In this document: one piece after another, positions 15,624 through 23,286 of the stretch
Numbering within the stretch: position 1 is the first letter of the stretch
Layout: each line of letters opens with the position of its first letter
Assembly: GCA_910586045.1 (NCBI GenBank)
Contig: CAJUIH010000043.1
Span: forward strand, 1-24,541
Source of the DNA: an uncultured Eubacterium sp.
GTDB taxonomy: Bacteria > Bacillota > Clostridia > Lachnospirales > Lachnospiraceae
Direction: 5' to 3'
DNA: 24,541 nucleotides
Notes under the pieces: model-generated
The model's database searches: none
Told to the model about the DNA's origin: nothing
What the model saw: the letters and a program-made list of their open reading frames with translations, nothing else
Made by a program: the position numbers and the translations under genes

Positions 15624-17282
15624 ATGGAATTGCAGGAAGTTGGAAAATTCAGCGTAGAGCCATTTGCTTTGGAAAGGATTTTGGATCTGGAATATGTAAA
15701 AAAAATCAACGAACATGCAAGGCTTTACATCCGCGGGGTTTTAAAAGAAGGGGAAGAAGACAGCCTGATTGGGCAGTCCTGGGATGAAATGCCCGTTAAG
15801 CTTACACAGGCGGGGATGCCATTGTTTTGCGGCCTTGTTACGGATGTAGGCGTCATTTGTGAGAGCGGGGTCTATTATCTGGAAGCAGAAGCGGTTTCCT
15901 GGACAGTCAAGCTGGACCGTGTAGAAAAAAAACGTTCCTTTCAGGAAAATGGACGCAGCTACCAGAGCATTGTCAGCGAAATTGCATCTGAATACGGGGC
16001 GGGGGTAAGGTATCTGGCACCAGATAAAAAGATCGAAAACCTGCTGCTGCAATACCGGGAAACAGACTGGGAGTTTTTAAAAAGGATGGCTTCTCATAGC
16101 AACAGTGTCCTTGTTCCAGATCCGGCACAGGAAAGCCCTGCATTTTCCTTTGGCCTGGCGGGTGGGGCTTCTTACACCGAGGAAACAGCGAAAGCTGATT
16201 TTTCTGTCAGAAAAAAAGTGGCACGATACCGGAAGCTGTCACAATGTGAAGATATTTCCTATCAGGAACAAGATGCTGTAGAATATACTATTCGGACGGA
16301 ATTTGCAGCACTTGAAATCGGTGATCAGGTCAGTGTAAAAGGAAAAAGCCTGTACGTTAGGGAAGTAAACTTTTGTCTGAAAGGTTCCGTTTTTTTGTGT
16401 ACCTGCGTTGCTACAACAAAAGCAGGAATTTCAGCGGCAAAAATCTGGCATCCGTATAGCAGTGGATTGCTGCTGTCGGGAAAAGTCATTAAAGTAATCA
16501 ATGACACTGTAAAAGTGCATCTAACCATTGACGAGTCGCAGGATGAAGCAACAGCGTATCCATTTCCGTATGCGACCGGATATTCTGCAGAAGGCCATAC
16601 GGGCTGGTATGTCATGCCTGAAGAAGGTGACACGGTTCAGGTTGTATTTCCACAAGAAGATGAAAATAAAGCATATGCGATGCAGTCAGTCAGACAGGAG
16701 GACACAGAACGGACTGCGGATCCAAAAGTAAAATATCTGCGGACTGCTGACGGTAAAGAGATTAAACTGGATTCAGAAGAAATCGTAGTTTCAGCACACG
16801 ATGGACTAACCTATATCCGTATCAATGAAAAATCAGGTGTAGATGTATTTACGATTAAGGACGTAAATGTACTAAGTGCCGGCGATATTACGCTTATGAG
16901 CGGAAACAGCATCTCCATGGCGTGTTTACAGGACTTTAGTGTTTTTGTGGGAAAAGATATGAAAATCAACGTTGCGGGTTCCGTTGACATTGATAATAAA
17001 TACTACAAAACAAAAATGGATCCGAAAAAAGGAGTTAGTATGTGGTCCGAACAGGCCGTCGAAATGAGCAGTGAAGGAACGGTGGGTATGACAAGCAAGA
17101 AAAAATTTACGGCAAGATCCGATGATGCAATGGATATATCCGCATCCAAAAATCTGTCACTATCTTCCAGTAAAAAAATCATATCGGAGGCATCCCGCTC
17201 TTTGGTAGGAAGCTGCAGAGGCAGTTCGATGAAAGTGGATGGCAATATTACGATGAAAGCAAAATTAATCAAGGAGAATTAG
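15624..17282 (+). CDS. vgrG: VgrG-family spike protein
   Basis: 552 aa. Residues 1-260 match the gp27-like part, with the family-typical YRETDWEFLKRMAS (144-157). An OB-fold (gp5-like) region follows (about 280-360), with GWYVMPEEGDTVQVVFP (327-343). From about 370 to the end come short repeated beta-strands with little hydrophobic core, such as KDVNVLSAGDITLMSGNSISM, typical of the trimeric beta-helix needle. No catalytic extension is fused to the C-terminus, so this is a structural spike, with the toxin encoded separately one base downstream. It is shorter than many proteobacterial VgrGs (650-700 aa) but complete. Confidence 0.92.
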   Translation: MELQEVGKFSVEPFALERILDLEYVKKINEHARLYIRGVLKEGEEDSLIGQSWDEMPVKLTQAGMPLFCGLVTDVGVICESGVYYLEAEAVSWTVKLDRVEKKRSFQENGRSYQSIVSEIASEYGAGVRYLAPDKKIENLLLQYRETDWEFLKRMASHSNSVLVPDPAQESPAFSFGLAGGASYTEETAKADFSVRKKVARYRKLSQCEDISYQEQDAVEYTIRTEFAALEIGDQVSVKGKSLYVREVNFCLKGSVFLCTCVATTKAGISAAKIWHPYSSGLLLSGKVIKVINDTVKVHLTIDESQDEATAYPFPYATGYSAEGHTGWYVMPEEGDTVQVVFPQEDENKAYAMQSVRQEDTERTADPKVKYLRTADGKEIKLDSEEIVVSAHDGLTYIRINEKSGVDVFTIKDVNVLSAGDITLMSGNSISMACLQDFSVFVGKDMKINVAGSVDIDNKYYKTKMDPKKGVSMWSEQAVEMSSEGTVGMTSKKKFTARSDDAMDISASKNLSLSSSKKIISEASRSLVGSCRGSSMKVDGNITMKAKLIKEN

Positions 17283-17283
17283 A

Positions 17284-18462
17284 ATGGCAAAATCCGATTT
17301 TTGTGCAGAAAAACCGAAATTGCCCGTAGGCTGTTCCGATGCAGTGCAAGGGGTATTGGATCTTGCGGGATGCATACCGGTTGTTGGTGATGCTGCTCAC
17401 GATGCCATATGCAAAGCGGTGGGAAATATTGGGAATGTATTATTACGGACAATGCCGGCGCTTATCCCGCTGATGGGGCAGCTTTCTGAACAATTGGAAA
17501 ACCAAAAGCCGCCAAAACACGCAGTAAAAAAAGCCGAACAAATGAAAGCTTTTTCCTGCCCAATCAAAGGAAAGGTAAAGACAGGAGCAAAAAAAGCAAA
17601 CGGCGCCTCCAGCCGTGGGAAGCGTATAAAACAGGCAAAAAGGGAACAAAAAGCGGCGTGCACGAATGGAAAGTGCTTTACCGGCGATACGCTTGTCCTT
17701 ACAAAAAGCGGCTTCTGTCCGATCAAGCAAATACAAAAAGGGGACGATCTCTATTCCAGAGATGAATATACCGAGGAGATAGGTTTTCAGAAAGTGGAAG
17801 AGGTATTTCAAACAGAAGCGCATACGATTTATAAGATCCGGCTGCAGGGGGGACAGGAAATACATACGACTGCGTACCATCCGTTTTTTATCGAAGGGAA
17901 AGGCTGGGTAAACGCAATCCGACTGCGGGAAGGCGACTGGATGGATACAATGGAAAAAGCAGAGCCGATTACCGGCATTACGAAAACCAGACAGGAAGAG
18001 CCTGTAGCTGTGTATAATTTACAAGTCGCGCAATGGTCGTCTTATTTTGTTACAAAGCAGCAGATCTATGTACATAACAGCGAAGGGGAACATGCGGAAA
18101 AACAGTACAGGGTCAGTGAAAAGAGAAAAAAGCATATCTTAGAGGGAGAGTCCGCGGATGATCCCGGGCATGGCCCGAACAGGGGGTTTGAGCGGAGCGC
18201 CTTTCCGGACAGCATGACGGATGACGAGGCAATTGCGACCGTCGAAGATGTTGCCAACAGTCCAAACGCGGCATGGGTACGGCGGACAGGGCCAGGGGAA
18301 AAGCAGGTCCATATTGGCGGGCCGGCACCCGGAGAGCCGAAATTTACAAAAAGCGGAGCGCCTGTCCGATACAATGTGACCGAAGAAAGAAATGGACTGA
18401 AGATGCTTGTTGCAGTAGAACCGGACGGAGAGGGGATTATTACTGGCTTTCCGACTGGCTGA
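17284..18462 (+). CDS. polymorphic toxin effector: pretoxin, Hint and EndoU nuclease
   Basis: 392 aa, starting one base after VgrG ends, with AAGGAG inside its last codons. Residues 9-70 form a hydrophobic helical segment with LDLAGCIPVVGDAAHDAI, a pretoxin-like motif. A Hint (self-cleaving) domain spans 131-265: CFTGDT start (Cys131), TTAYHPFF (His199), and YVHN end (His264-Asn265). The C-terminal 127 residues are a bacterial EndoU nuclease: His284 in KKHIL, His296 in PGHGP, FPDSMTDDEAI, NAAWVRRTG, then APVRYNV and GEGIITGFPTG. EndoU toxins of this type cut RNA, in some cases tRNA anticodon loops. Hint cleavage after Asn265 would free the toxin. The following gene encodes its likely antidote. 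A basic Lys/Arg-rich linker (about 90-125) precedes Hint. Confidence 0.9.
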   Translation: MAKSDFCAEKPKLPVGCSDAVQGVLDLAGCIPVVGDAAHDAICKAVGNIGNVLLRTMPALIPLMGQLSEQLENQKPPKHAVKKAEQMKAFSCPIKGKVKTGAKKANGASSRGKRIKQAKREQKAACTNGKCFTGDTLVLTKSGFCPIKQIQKGDDLYSRDEYTEEIGFQKVEEVFQTEAHTIYKIRLQGGQEIHTTAYHPFFIEGKGWVNAIRLREGDWMDTMEKAEPITGITKTRQEEPVAVYNLQVAQWSSYFVTKQQIYVHNSEGEHAEKQYRVSEKRKKHILEGESADDPGHGPNRGFERSAFPDSMTDDEAIATVEDVANSPNAAWVRRTGPGEKQVHIGGPAPGEPKFTKSGAPVRYNVTEERNGLKMLVAVEPDGEGIITGFPTG

Positions 18463-18480
18463 AAGGAGAATGTTTAGATT

Positions 18481-18801
18481 ATGAATCGTCAGGCATATGA
18501 GGAATTTTTCAAATTATTCGATGACATGGAAAACACGCGGATGCATTTTTTAACAGAAACAGACAGAGGACACCTGGAACAAGAGGTCAGAAAGGAAATC
18601 GAGGCCGCAAAAGAACTGGGCAGCCAGGGGGAGCGCAGGATCGCGTTGGAGGATCTGCTGGAGAACCTGATTGAAATAGGCCTGTATCTCACGCCCGAGC
18701 AAATAAAACTGGCGGATCGGGCGTTTGGGAAAAAGAGTATGGGTGAACAGACAACTTTAAATTATTACCGGGAGCATTTGATTTGGAGCAAATTGCCTTA
18801 A
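18481..18801 (+). CDS. MafI-type immunity protein for the EndoU effector
   Basis: 106 aa, acidic, all helical, with AAAGGAG 12 bases upstream. The RIALEDLLENLIEIGLYLTPEQIKLA segment fits the MafI immunity family, which in Neisseria pairs with MafB toxins that carry EndoU nuclease domains. It lies 18 bp after the toxin gene on the same strand, the usual place for an immunity gene. An acidic protein facing a basic nuclease is consistent with direct inhibition. It is the last gene of the plus-strand cluster. Confidence 0.78.
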   Translation: MNRQAYEEFFKLFDDMENTRMHFLTETDRGHLEQEVRKEIEAAKELGSQGERRIALEDLLENLIEIGLYLTPEQIKLADRAFGKKSMGEQTTLNYYREHLIWSKLP

Positions 18802-18850
18802 ATGGCTGTGGAATTGGTTTGCCGGATGTCGCCCCTTGTTCCTAAATGGC

Positions 18851-18890
18851 AAAAAATAGAGCATATAGATTGCAGTTCCTATATGCTCTA
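18851..18890 (-). terminator. intrinsic terminator for the minus-strand flavoprotein gene
   Basis: TAGAGCATATAG (18857-18868) pairs perfectly with CTATATGCTCTA (18879-18890) around a ten-base loop. Read on the minus strand the hairpin is followed by TTTTTT (18856-18851), a classic Rho-independent terminator, about 100 bp past the stop of the gene at 18990. On the plus strand it lacks a T-run but may still slow transcription leaving the immunity gene. Confidence 0.8.
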
Positions 18891-18944
18891 ATACGGTTCC
18901 TATCTTCGATTTTGATTGATTACGCCAACTGCGTAACTTTTATT

Positions 18945-18988
18945 TCAAACAACAGTTTCTTACATCTCAAACAACAGTTTTTTACTTC
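18945..18988. repeat. 22-bp tandem duplication next to the flavoprotein stop
   Basis: The 22-base unit beginning TCAAACAACAGTTT occurs at 18945-18966 and again, with four mismatches at most, at 18967-18988, ending just beyond the stop codon of the minus-strand gene. No coding role is seen. It is probably a replication-slippage duplication in the 3' untranslated region. Confidence 0.6.
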
Positions 18989-18989
18989 A

Positions 18990-19427
18990 TCAACTACTCT
19001 GATCACAAAAATCAATATCATACCTTGTTCCATGTGAAAATAAAACACCGTCCGTCAATTCGATGCGGAGAATACAAGTATGTTCATCATCAAAATCATT
19101 GTGTCCATTGTCAATCCATTCTTTAAAAGCCTCTCTTAATTTTTTTGCAATGTTTCTGTTTTCATCCGCACAGAACCAGCCTAAGTTTGTTCCCTTTCCA
19201 TGTGCAGTAAACCAATCGCCGCTGATTGCCACATATGGATTTTTTTCTATTTGTTTCATTTTATTGGAAAGCGCATGTGTAATCACGTAGAATGAACGAT
19301 CCTCATAAAATCCATTTACATTACGGACATATGGCATATTGTCCTGCACCGTGGCCAGAGCAATGATATTGTCCTTGTGAAATCGCTCGTTTAATAATTT
19401 CTCTGTTTCCAAAGTTAGTTTTTCCAT
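18990..19427 (-). CDS. pyridoxamine 5'-phosphate oxidase-family flavoprotein
   Basis: 145 aa from the ATG at 19427, which has GGGGG six bases upstream; an in-frame ATG at 19433 is directly against that sequence and so less likely. The fold is the FMN-binding split barrel: IIALATVQDNMPYVRNVNGFYEDRS, FYVITHALSNKMKQIEKNP and VAISGDWFTAHG are the typical strands and the NK-x2-Q helix. The end (CILRIELTDGVLF) is the usual closing strand. These small relatives of PdxH bind flavin or related cofactors and often act in detoxification or redox reactions; the true substrate cannot be read from sequence. It stands as a single gene with its own terminator and leader hairpin. Confidence 0.85.
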   Translation of the reverse strand: MEKLTLETEKLLNERFHKDNIIALATVQDNMPYVRNVNGFYEDRSFYVITHALSNKMKQIEKNPYVAISGDWFTAHGKGTNLGWFCADENRNIAKKLREAFKEWIDNGHNDFDDEHTCILRIELTDGVLFSHGTRYDIDFCDQSS

Positions 19428-19441
19428 TTTCATCCCCCATT

Positions 19442-19476
19442 AGGAACTGTGTACAAGTTATTTTTGCACAGTTCCT
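19442..19476. promoter_or_regulatory. inverted repeat in the leader of the flavoprotein gene
   Basis: AGGAACTGTG (19442-19451) pairs perfectly with CACAGTTCCT (19467-19476) around a 15-base loop. On the minus strand a TATACT (19483-19478) lies just upstream as a possible -10, so the repeat would cover the start of transcription and end a few bases before the ribosome-binding site. It may be a repressor operator or an RNA hairpin. It lacks a T-run and so is not an obvious terminator for aroC. Confidence 0.5.
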
Positions 19477-19505
19477 TAGTATAAAAGGTAAATATACATC
19501 ACGTC

Positions 19506-20612
19506 TTACTCCGGCCGGTACCGTTTCCGAACGTCCTCCATCCGCGCCCCCATCCCGGCCAGCAGCAGGTCAGCCAGCGTAAGCGCCGCCATCGATTCCA
19601 CAACGACAGCCGCGCGCGGTACAATGACCGGATCATGGCGGCCCTTGATCTGGACGGTAATGTTTTCCCCATTTTTATTAACGGTTTCCTGCGGCGCGTG
19701 GATCGACGGCGTAGGTTTAAATGCGGCGCGTAATACAATGGCGCTTCCGTCGCTGATACCGCCTAAAATCCCGCCTGCGTGATTCGTCTTTTTGCGCAGG
19801 GTGTTGTTTTCGTCATAATAAAACGCGTCGTTATACTCCAGGCCGACGGCACGCGCCGCTTCAAAACCATCGCCGATTTCAAAACCTTTGACAGCGCCAA
19901 TGGAAAAGACAGCTTTTGCAAGCTGCGCGTCCAGTTTGTCAAAAACCGGTTCGCCGACGCCTGCTGGAACGCCGGAAATGATGCATTCTACAATCCCGCC
20001 GGAAGAGTTGTGCGCCCGCATGCATTCGGACAGATAGGCTTCTGCTTTTTTTGCGGCAGCGGCGTCCGGCATGCAAAACGGGTTCTGGCTGATCTGTGCC
20101 GCGTCAAAGCGCGCCGCGTCTGCGGTAACCGGCCCGATGCTCTTTACATAGGTAAGAAGCCGGATGCCCAGTGTTTCCAAAAAACGTGCCGCCACTGCGC
20201 CTGCCGCTACACGCCCTACGGTTTCACGGGCGGAGGAGCGTCCGCCGCCCCGGTAATCCCGGAAGCCGTATTTTTGGTCAAATGTGTAGTCGGCATGCCC
20301 GGGACGGTAGTAGGAAGCGATTTCACTGTAATCAGCGGAACGCTGGTTTTTGTTGTAAACGGCCATCGAAATCGGAGCACCGGTCGTATGGCCTTCGAAA
20401 ATGCCGGATTGGATTACAACGGCGTCGTCTTCCTTACGCGGCGTGCTGAAGCGGGTCTGACCGGGTTTTCTGCGGTTTAAATAAGCTTGTACATCATCTT
20501 CGCAAAGGGAAAGGCCTGCAGGGCAGCCGTCGATGACAACGCCGACGCCCATGCCATGCGATTCTCCCCAGGTAGTAATTCGAAACAGATTTCCAAATGA
20601 TGATCCTGACAT
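19506..20612 (-). CDS. aroC: chorismate synthase
   Basis: 368 aa, full length for the family. It converts 5-enolpyruvylshikimate-3-phosphate to chorismate, the last common step to aromatic amino acids, using reduced FMN. Seen: SGSSFGNLFRITTWGESHG at the N-terminus, DYRGGGRSSARETVGRVAAG (FMN and substrate region) and the GRHDPVIVPRA motif near the end. AAAGGA is eight bases before the ATG. It lies 47 bp downstream of tmcAL on the same strand and probably shares its promoter. Confidence 0.97.
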   Translation of the reverse strand: MSGSSFGNLFRITTWGESHGMGVGVVIDGCPAGLSLCEDDVQAYLNRRKPGQTRFSTPRKEDDAVVIQSGIFEGHTTGAPISMAVYNKNQRSADYSEIASYYRPGHADYTFDQKYGFRDYRGGGRSSARETVGRVAAGAVAARFLETLGIRLLTYVKSIGPVTADAARFDAAQISQNPFCMPDAAAAKKAEAYLSECMRAHNSSGGIVECIISGVPAGVGEPVFDKLDAQLAKAVFSIGAVKGFEIGDGFEAARAVGLEYNDAFYYDENNTLRKKTNHAGGILGGISDGSAIVLRAAFKPTPSIHAPQETVNKNGENITVQIKGRHDPVIVPRAAVVVESMAALTLADLLLAGMGARMEDVRKRYRPE

Positions 20613-20659
20613 AATGCGGTTCCTTTCTTGTATAAAATAATGGCTGGTTTTTGGATCGT

Positions 20660-21940
20660 TTATACGATAATGATCGGCTGGCGGTATTCATTGCACATGG
20701 GATTTCCACCTTTTTCCATAACAAGCGCCCGGTATACGGAGTCGGCAAACAGATGTTTCTGAAAAAAGGACAGCGCCTGCGGGTCTTTCGAAAAAATTTT
20801 TTTCGCTTCCGCAGCACGGGTTAAAAGCGGGATGGCAGTATGTTTTTTTAAATGCCCAAGCAGCCCCCGGGATTCTTTTCGAAATCCAAGCACTCTTGCG
20901 TAAGGGATGTAAGAGCGGGTTTTCCAGATTTCATAGTCGTCCTTTCGGATGTTTAAAAGGATATGCAAAAGTGTGCGGCTGATTCTTGTATACGTAAGGT
21001 CTTTGGATTTCAACTGCGTCAAGAAGTCGGAAAAACCGGCATAAGCATCCAGATGCCCGCAGATTTTGTTGGAAATATCTCTGGTGCAGTCAGCGAAATC
21101 ATCAAATCCATCCTGCATATTTTTTAACAGCGCATAATGCAGCATTTGAGAGCAGTCGTCTTCGAACAGCAGCGGGTAGGCGTTTTGATAGCGGCGCAGC
21201 AATTCATAGGCGTGCGGAGGCATGACTTTAGAAAGAGGGGCAGCGTCAGATGCGTCCGCATGCGCCGGATCCGTGCTGTCGGCCAAAAATCTGCGGATGG
21301 CCGTTGCGGATACAAAAGTATTGGAAAGGTCTTTCGAATGATAACCCTGCCCCTGGCGCTGAATCGGATATACGTCTATGGGAAAACCGGATAGTGCGAT
21401 GGCTTTTTGGTATTCCAGCGCCAGCGTATTGTTCGGATTTTCAAACAGCTCCATAATAGCTGACGCGTCACAGTCTGCAAGCAGCTCCAGTACGGCTTTT
21501 TCCCTTGCAAGGGCGATATTATCCCCCTTTTTTTGGAAATCCGCGATAAGGCTGCTGTATCTGGAACCGGGATCTGCGCTATGGCTGATACAGTTACAGA
21601 CCGTATGGAACAGGCTGGAATCCGGCGTTTCGCAGCCATAGCATAACGCGGATACACAGCCGAGCTGCCCTAGCAGCGCAATGCCCGCGCCCGCGAAATA
21701 TTCCGCGCTGGCGCATGACCAAAGCGGCGGCAGTTCTATAACCAGGTCTGCCCCGGCAAGGAGCGCGGCCTGTGTACGTACAAATTTATCCAGCAGGGCA
21801 GGGGCGCCGCGCTGCACAAAATTTCCGCTCATAACGGCGATCAGATAGTCTGCATTCGTTTCTTTGCGTGCGTATCTTAGGTGAAAGGCATGTCCGTTGT
21901 GCAGAGGGTTATATTCTGCGATCACTCCGGTTATATTCAT
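20660..21940 (-). CDS. tmcAL: tRNA(Met) cytidine acetate ligase
   Basis: 426 aa, typical of the TmcAL (formerly YlbM) family, which activates acetate with ATP and transfers it to the wobble cytidine of elongator tRNA(Met) to make N4-acetylcytidine. Seen: GVIAEYNPLHNGHAFHL (the HxGH nucleotidyltransferase motif), VMSGNFVQRGAPALL, KFVRTQAALLAGADLVIELP and FVSATAIRRFL. AAAGGA is six bases before the ATG. The family is characteristic of Firmicutes, supporting the taxonomic guess. Confidence 0.95.
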   Translation of the reverse strand: MNITGVIAEYNPLHNGHAFHLRYARKETNADYLIAVMSGNFVQRGAPALLDKFVRTQAALLAGADLVIELPPLWSCASAEYFAGAGIALLGQLGCVSALCYGCETPDSSLFHTVCNCISHSADPGSRYSSLIADFQKKGDNIALAREKAVLELLADCDASAIMELFENPNNTLALEYQKAIALSGFPIDVYPIQRQGQGYHSKDLSNTFVSATAIRRFLADSTDPAHADASDAAPLSKVMPPHAYELLRRYQNAYPLLFEDDCSQMLHYALLKNMQDGFDDFADCTRDISNKICGHLDAYAGFSDFLTQLKSKDLTYTRISRTLLHILLNIRKDDYEIWKTRSYIPYARVLGFRKESRGLLGHLKKHTAIPLLTRAAEAKKIFSKDPQALSFFQKHLFADSVYRALVMEKGGNPMCNEYRQPIIIV

Positions 21941-21994
21941 AGCAGATCCTTTCCTTAGATATAGATCAAGTGTCTGTCATTTTTGCTCCCTAGG

Positions 21995-22023
21995 ATAGTA
22001 ACACAATATTTGGATCTTGTAAA
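21995..22023 (-). promoter_or_regulatory. sigma-A-type promoter of tmcAL-aroC
   Basis: On the minus strand TTTACA (22023-22018) and TACTAT (22000-21995) are separated by 17 bp, both close to the consensus. The start would fall near 21988, giving a leader of about 48 nt before the tmcAL ATG. No other convincing promoter precedes aroC. Confidence 0.7.
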
Positions 22024-22046
22024 TATGAGGAACGATTGGTTTTTGC

Positions 22047-22075
22047 TTGCATGAATGACAGGAATCGCTTATACT
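22047..22075 (+). promoter_or_regulatory. sigma-A-type promoter of the metallophosphoesterase gene
   Basis: TTGCAT (22047-22052) and TATACT (22070-22075) with a 17-bp spacer. Transcription would begin near 22082, downstream of an in-frame ATG at 22055, which therefore cannot be the start codon. This fixes translation at the ATG at 22106. Confidence 0.7.
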
Positions 22076-22105
22076 GTGCATACAAGGCAGGAAAGGATCA
22101 TAAGA

Positions 22106-23062
22106 ATGTTTAGAATAGAAGTACAAAAACGATACATGTCATTATTTGCGCTGCTGTTTTTTGCGGCGGCATTGCTGGCTGCAGCAAAAAAAGCGGATGC
22201 TTCAGGCGGCATCCGGATCCGGGAAGAAGAGATACAAATCCCAGGACTTACGCGTGCATATGACTTTTTTCTGATTGCGGATACGCATATCAGCCTGTGC
22301 GACGAACGTGATGAGAGCCTGATGGAAAAGGCCCGGGCGCGCAGGCTGGCATTTGAACAGGAAAGCAAAAAGACGGCGGTTCGTACGTTTCAAAACCTGA
22401 TTACGCAAGCAAACCAAAGAAACGCGGACCTTGCGATCTTTGCCGGGGATATTACGGATTCCGCGATGCAGGCTTCGGTTGCGTTTGTGGAAAAACAGGT
22501 CCAGCGCCTGCGGATGCCATTTTTATACGTTACCGGAAATCATGACTTTGAGTATGGAAACGCGTATTTTTCCAAACAAGCCTATCAGGAGTATTACCCA
22601 AGGCTGCGCGGCCTGACCGGGACGCGGGAGCAGTATGTCGTCAGGGAATATGAGGATTTGGTCGTTTTAGGGATCAATGATAAAAACAACCAGTTTTCGA
22701 AAAGGGCGGTAGAAGCCCTGCTTCCTTATTTAAAAGGGAAGAAGCCTGTTATTGTTATCCTGCATGTGCCGCTGCAGCCGCAGTATGCGGATTCCGCGCT
22801 GGAGCAGCAGGCGAATGCGGTATGGGGGCTGTCAAAGCAAGGCCGCTGCCGCGTATTGCTTGGAGAGACGGCCTGTAAGCCAAACGGGGCGACAAAGAAG
22901 CTGTTGGATGCGATATTTGCCGCGGACAGCCCGGTTGCCGCGGTATTTGCCGGGCATATTCATTTTTACAATCGTGGGATGTTAAACGACCGGACAGAGC
23001 AGATTGTCACAGGAGCCGGATATTATGGGGATGCTGTGCGGATCCGCGTACGGCCTAAGTAG
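22106..23062 (+). CDS. exported calcineurin-like metallophosphoesterase
   Basis: 318 aa from the ATG at 22106, with GGAAAGG nine bases upstream. A basic N-terminus followed by LFALLFFAAALLAAAKK and an ADASGG end indicates a signal peptide or membrane anchor. The calcineurin-type dinuclear metal motifs are complete: DTH in IADTHIS, GDITD in FAGDITD, GNHD in VTGNHDFE, the H of ILHVPLQ, and GHIH in AGHIHFY. The product should hydrolyse a phosphoester outside the cytoplasmic membrane; the substrate is not readable. It has its own promoter and no partner gene. Confidence 0.9.
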   Translation: MFRIEVQKRYMSLFALLFFAAALLAAAKKADASGGIRIREEEIQIPGLTRAYDFFLIADTHISLCDERDESLMEKARARRLAFEQESKKTAVRTFQNLITQANQRNADLAIFAGDITDSAMQASVAFVEKQVQRLRMPFLYVTGNHDFEYGNAYFSKQAYQEYYPRLRGLTGTREQYVVREYEDLVVLGINDKNNQFSKRAVEALLPYLKGKKPVIVILHVPLQPQYADSALEQQANAVWGLSKQGRCRVLLGETACKPNGATKKLLDAIFAADSPVAAVFAGHIHFYNRGMLNDRTEQIVTGAGYYGDAVRIRVRPK

Positions 23063-23120
23063 GATTCTTATGTAAATCCATAAAAAATTTGTCATATTTT
23101 AGTAAAATTGCAATAATTTG

Positions 23121-23149
23121 TTTACAAAAATCCAATTGTAATGTACAAT
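23121..23149 (+). promoter_or_regulatory. sigma-A-type promoter of glgC-glgD
   Basis: TTTACA (23121-23126) and TACAAT (23144-23149) with a 17-bp spacer. The start near 23156 gives a leader of about 130 nt before glgC, which contains the hairpin at 23221-23249. Confidence 0.75.
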
Positions 23150-23220
23150 AATAACAGTTGAGGTTGGACATTCTGAAAACGATGCGGGATACATTGCACA
23201 AGGTTATTTATGGACAGCTT

Positions 23221-23249
23221 CGAAAGCCGCGGAAGCCGGACGGCTTTCG
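23221..23249 (+). promoter_or_regulatory. leader hairpin upstream of glgC
   Basis: CGAAAGCCG (23221-23229) pairs perfectly with CGGCTTTCG (23241-23249) around an 11-base loop, about 25 bases before the glgC ribosome-binding site. No T-run follows, so it is not a terminator. It could affect message stability or translation of the glycogen genes. No known riboswitch is recognised. Confidence 0.5.
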
Positions 23250-23286
23250 CATAAAACTAAAGGTAATTAGGAAAAGGAGACAAAAA

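Noticed and set aside
19779..20480. A 233-codon open frame on the plus strand inside aroC
   Set aside because: It is antisense to a full-length, well-conserved chorismate synthase. Its translation is Cys/Arg-rich and matches no family.
23158..23286. Longer N-terminus for GlgC
   Set aside because: It would put over 40 extra residues before the conserved start and runs through the leader hairpin. The family begins close to the ATG at 23287.
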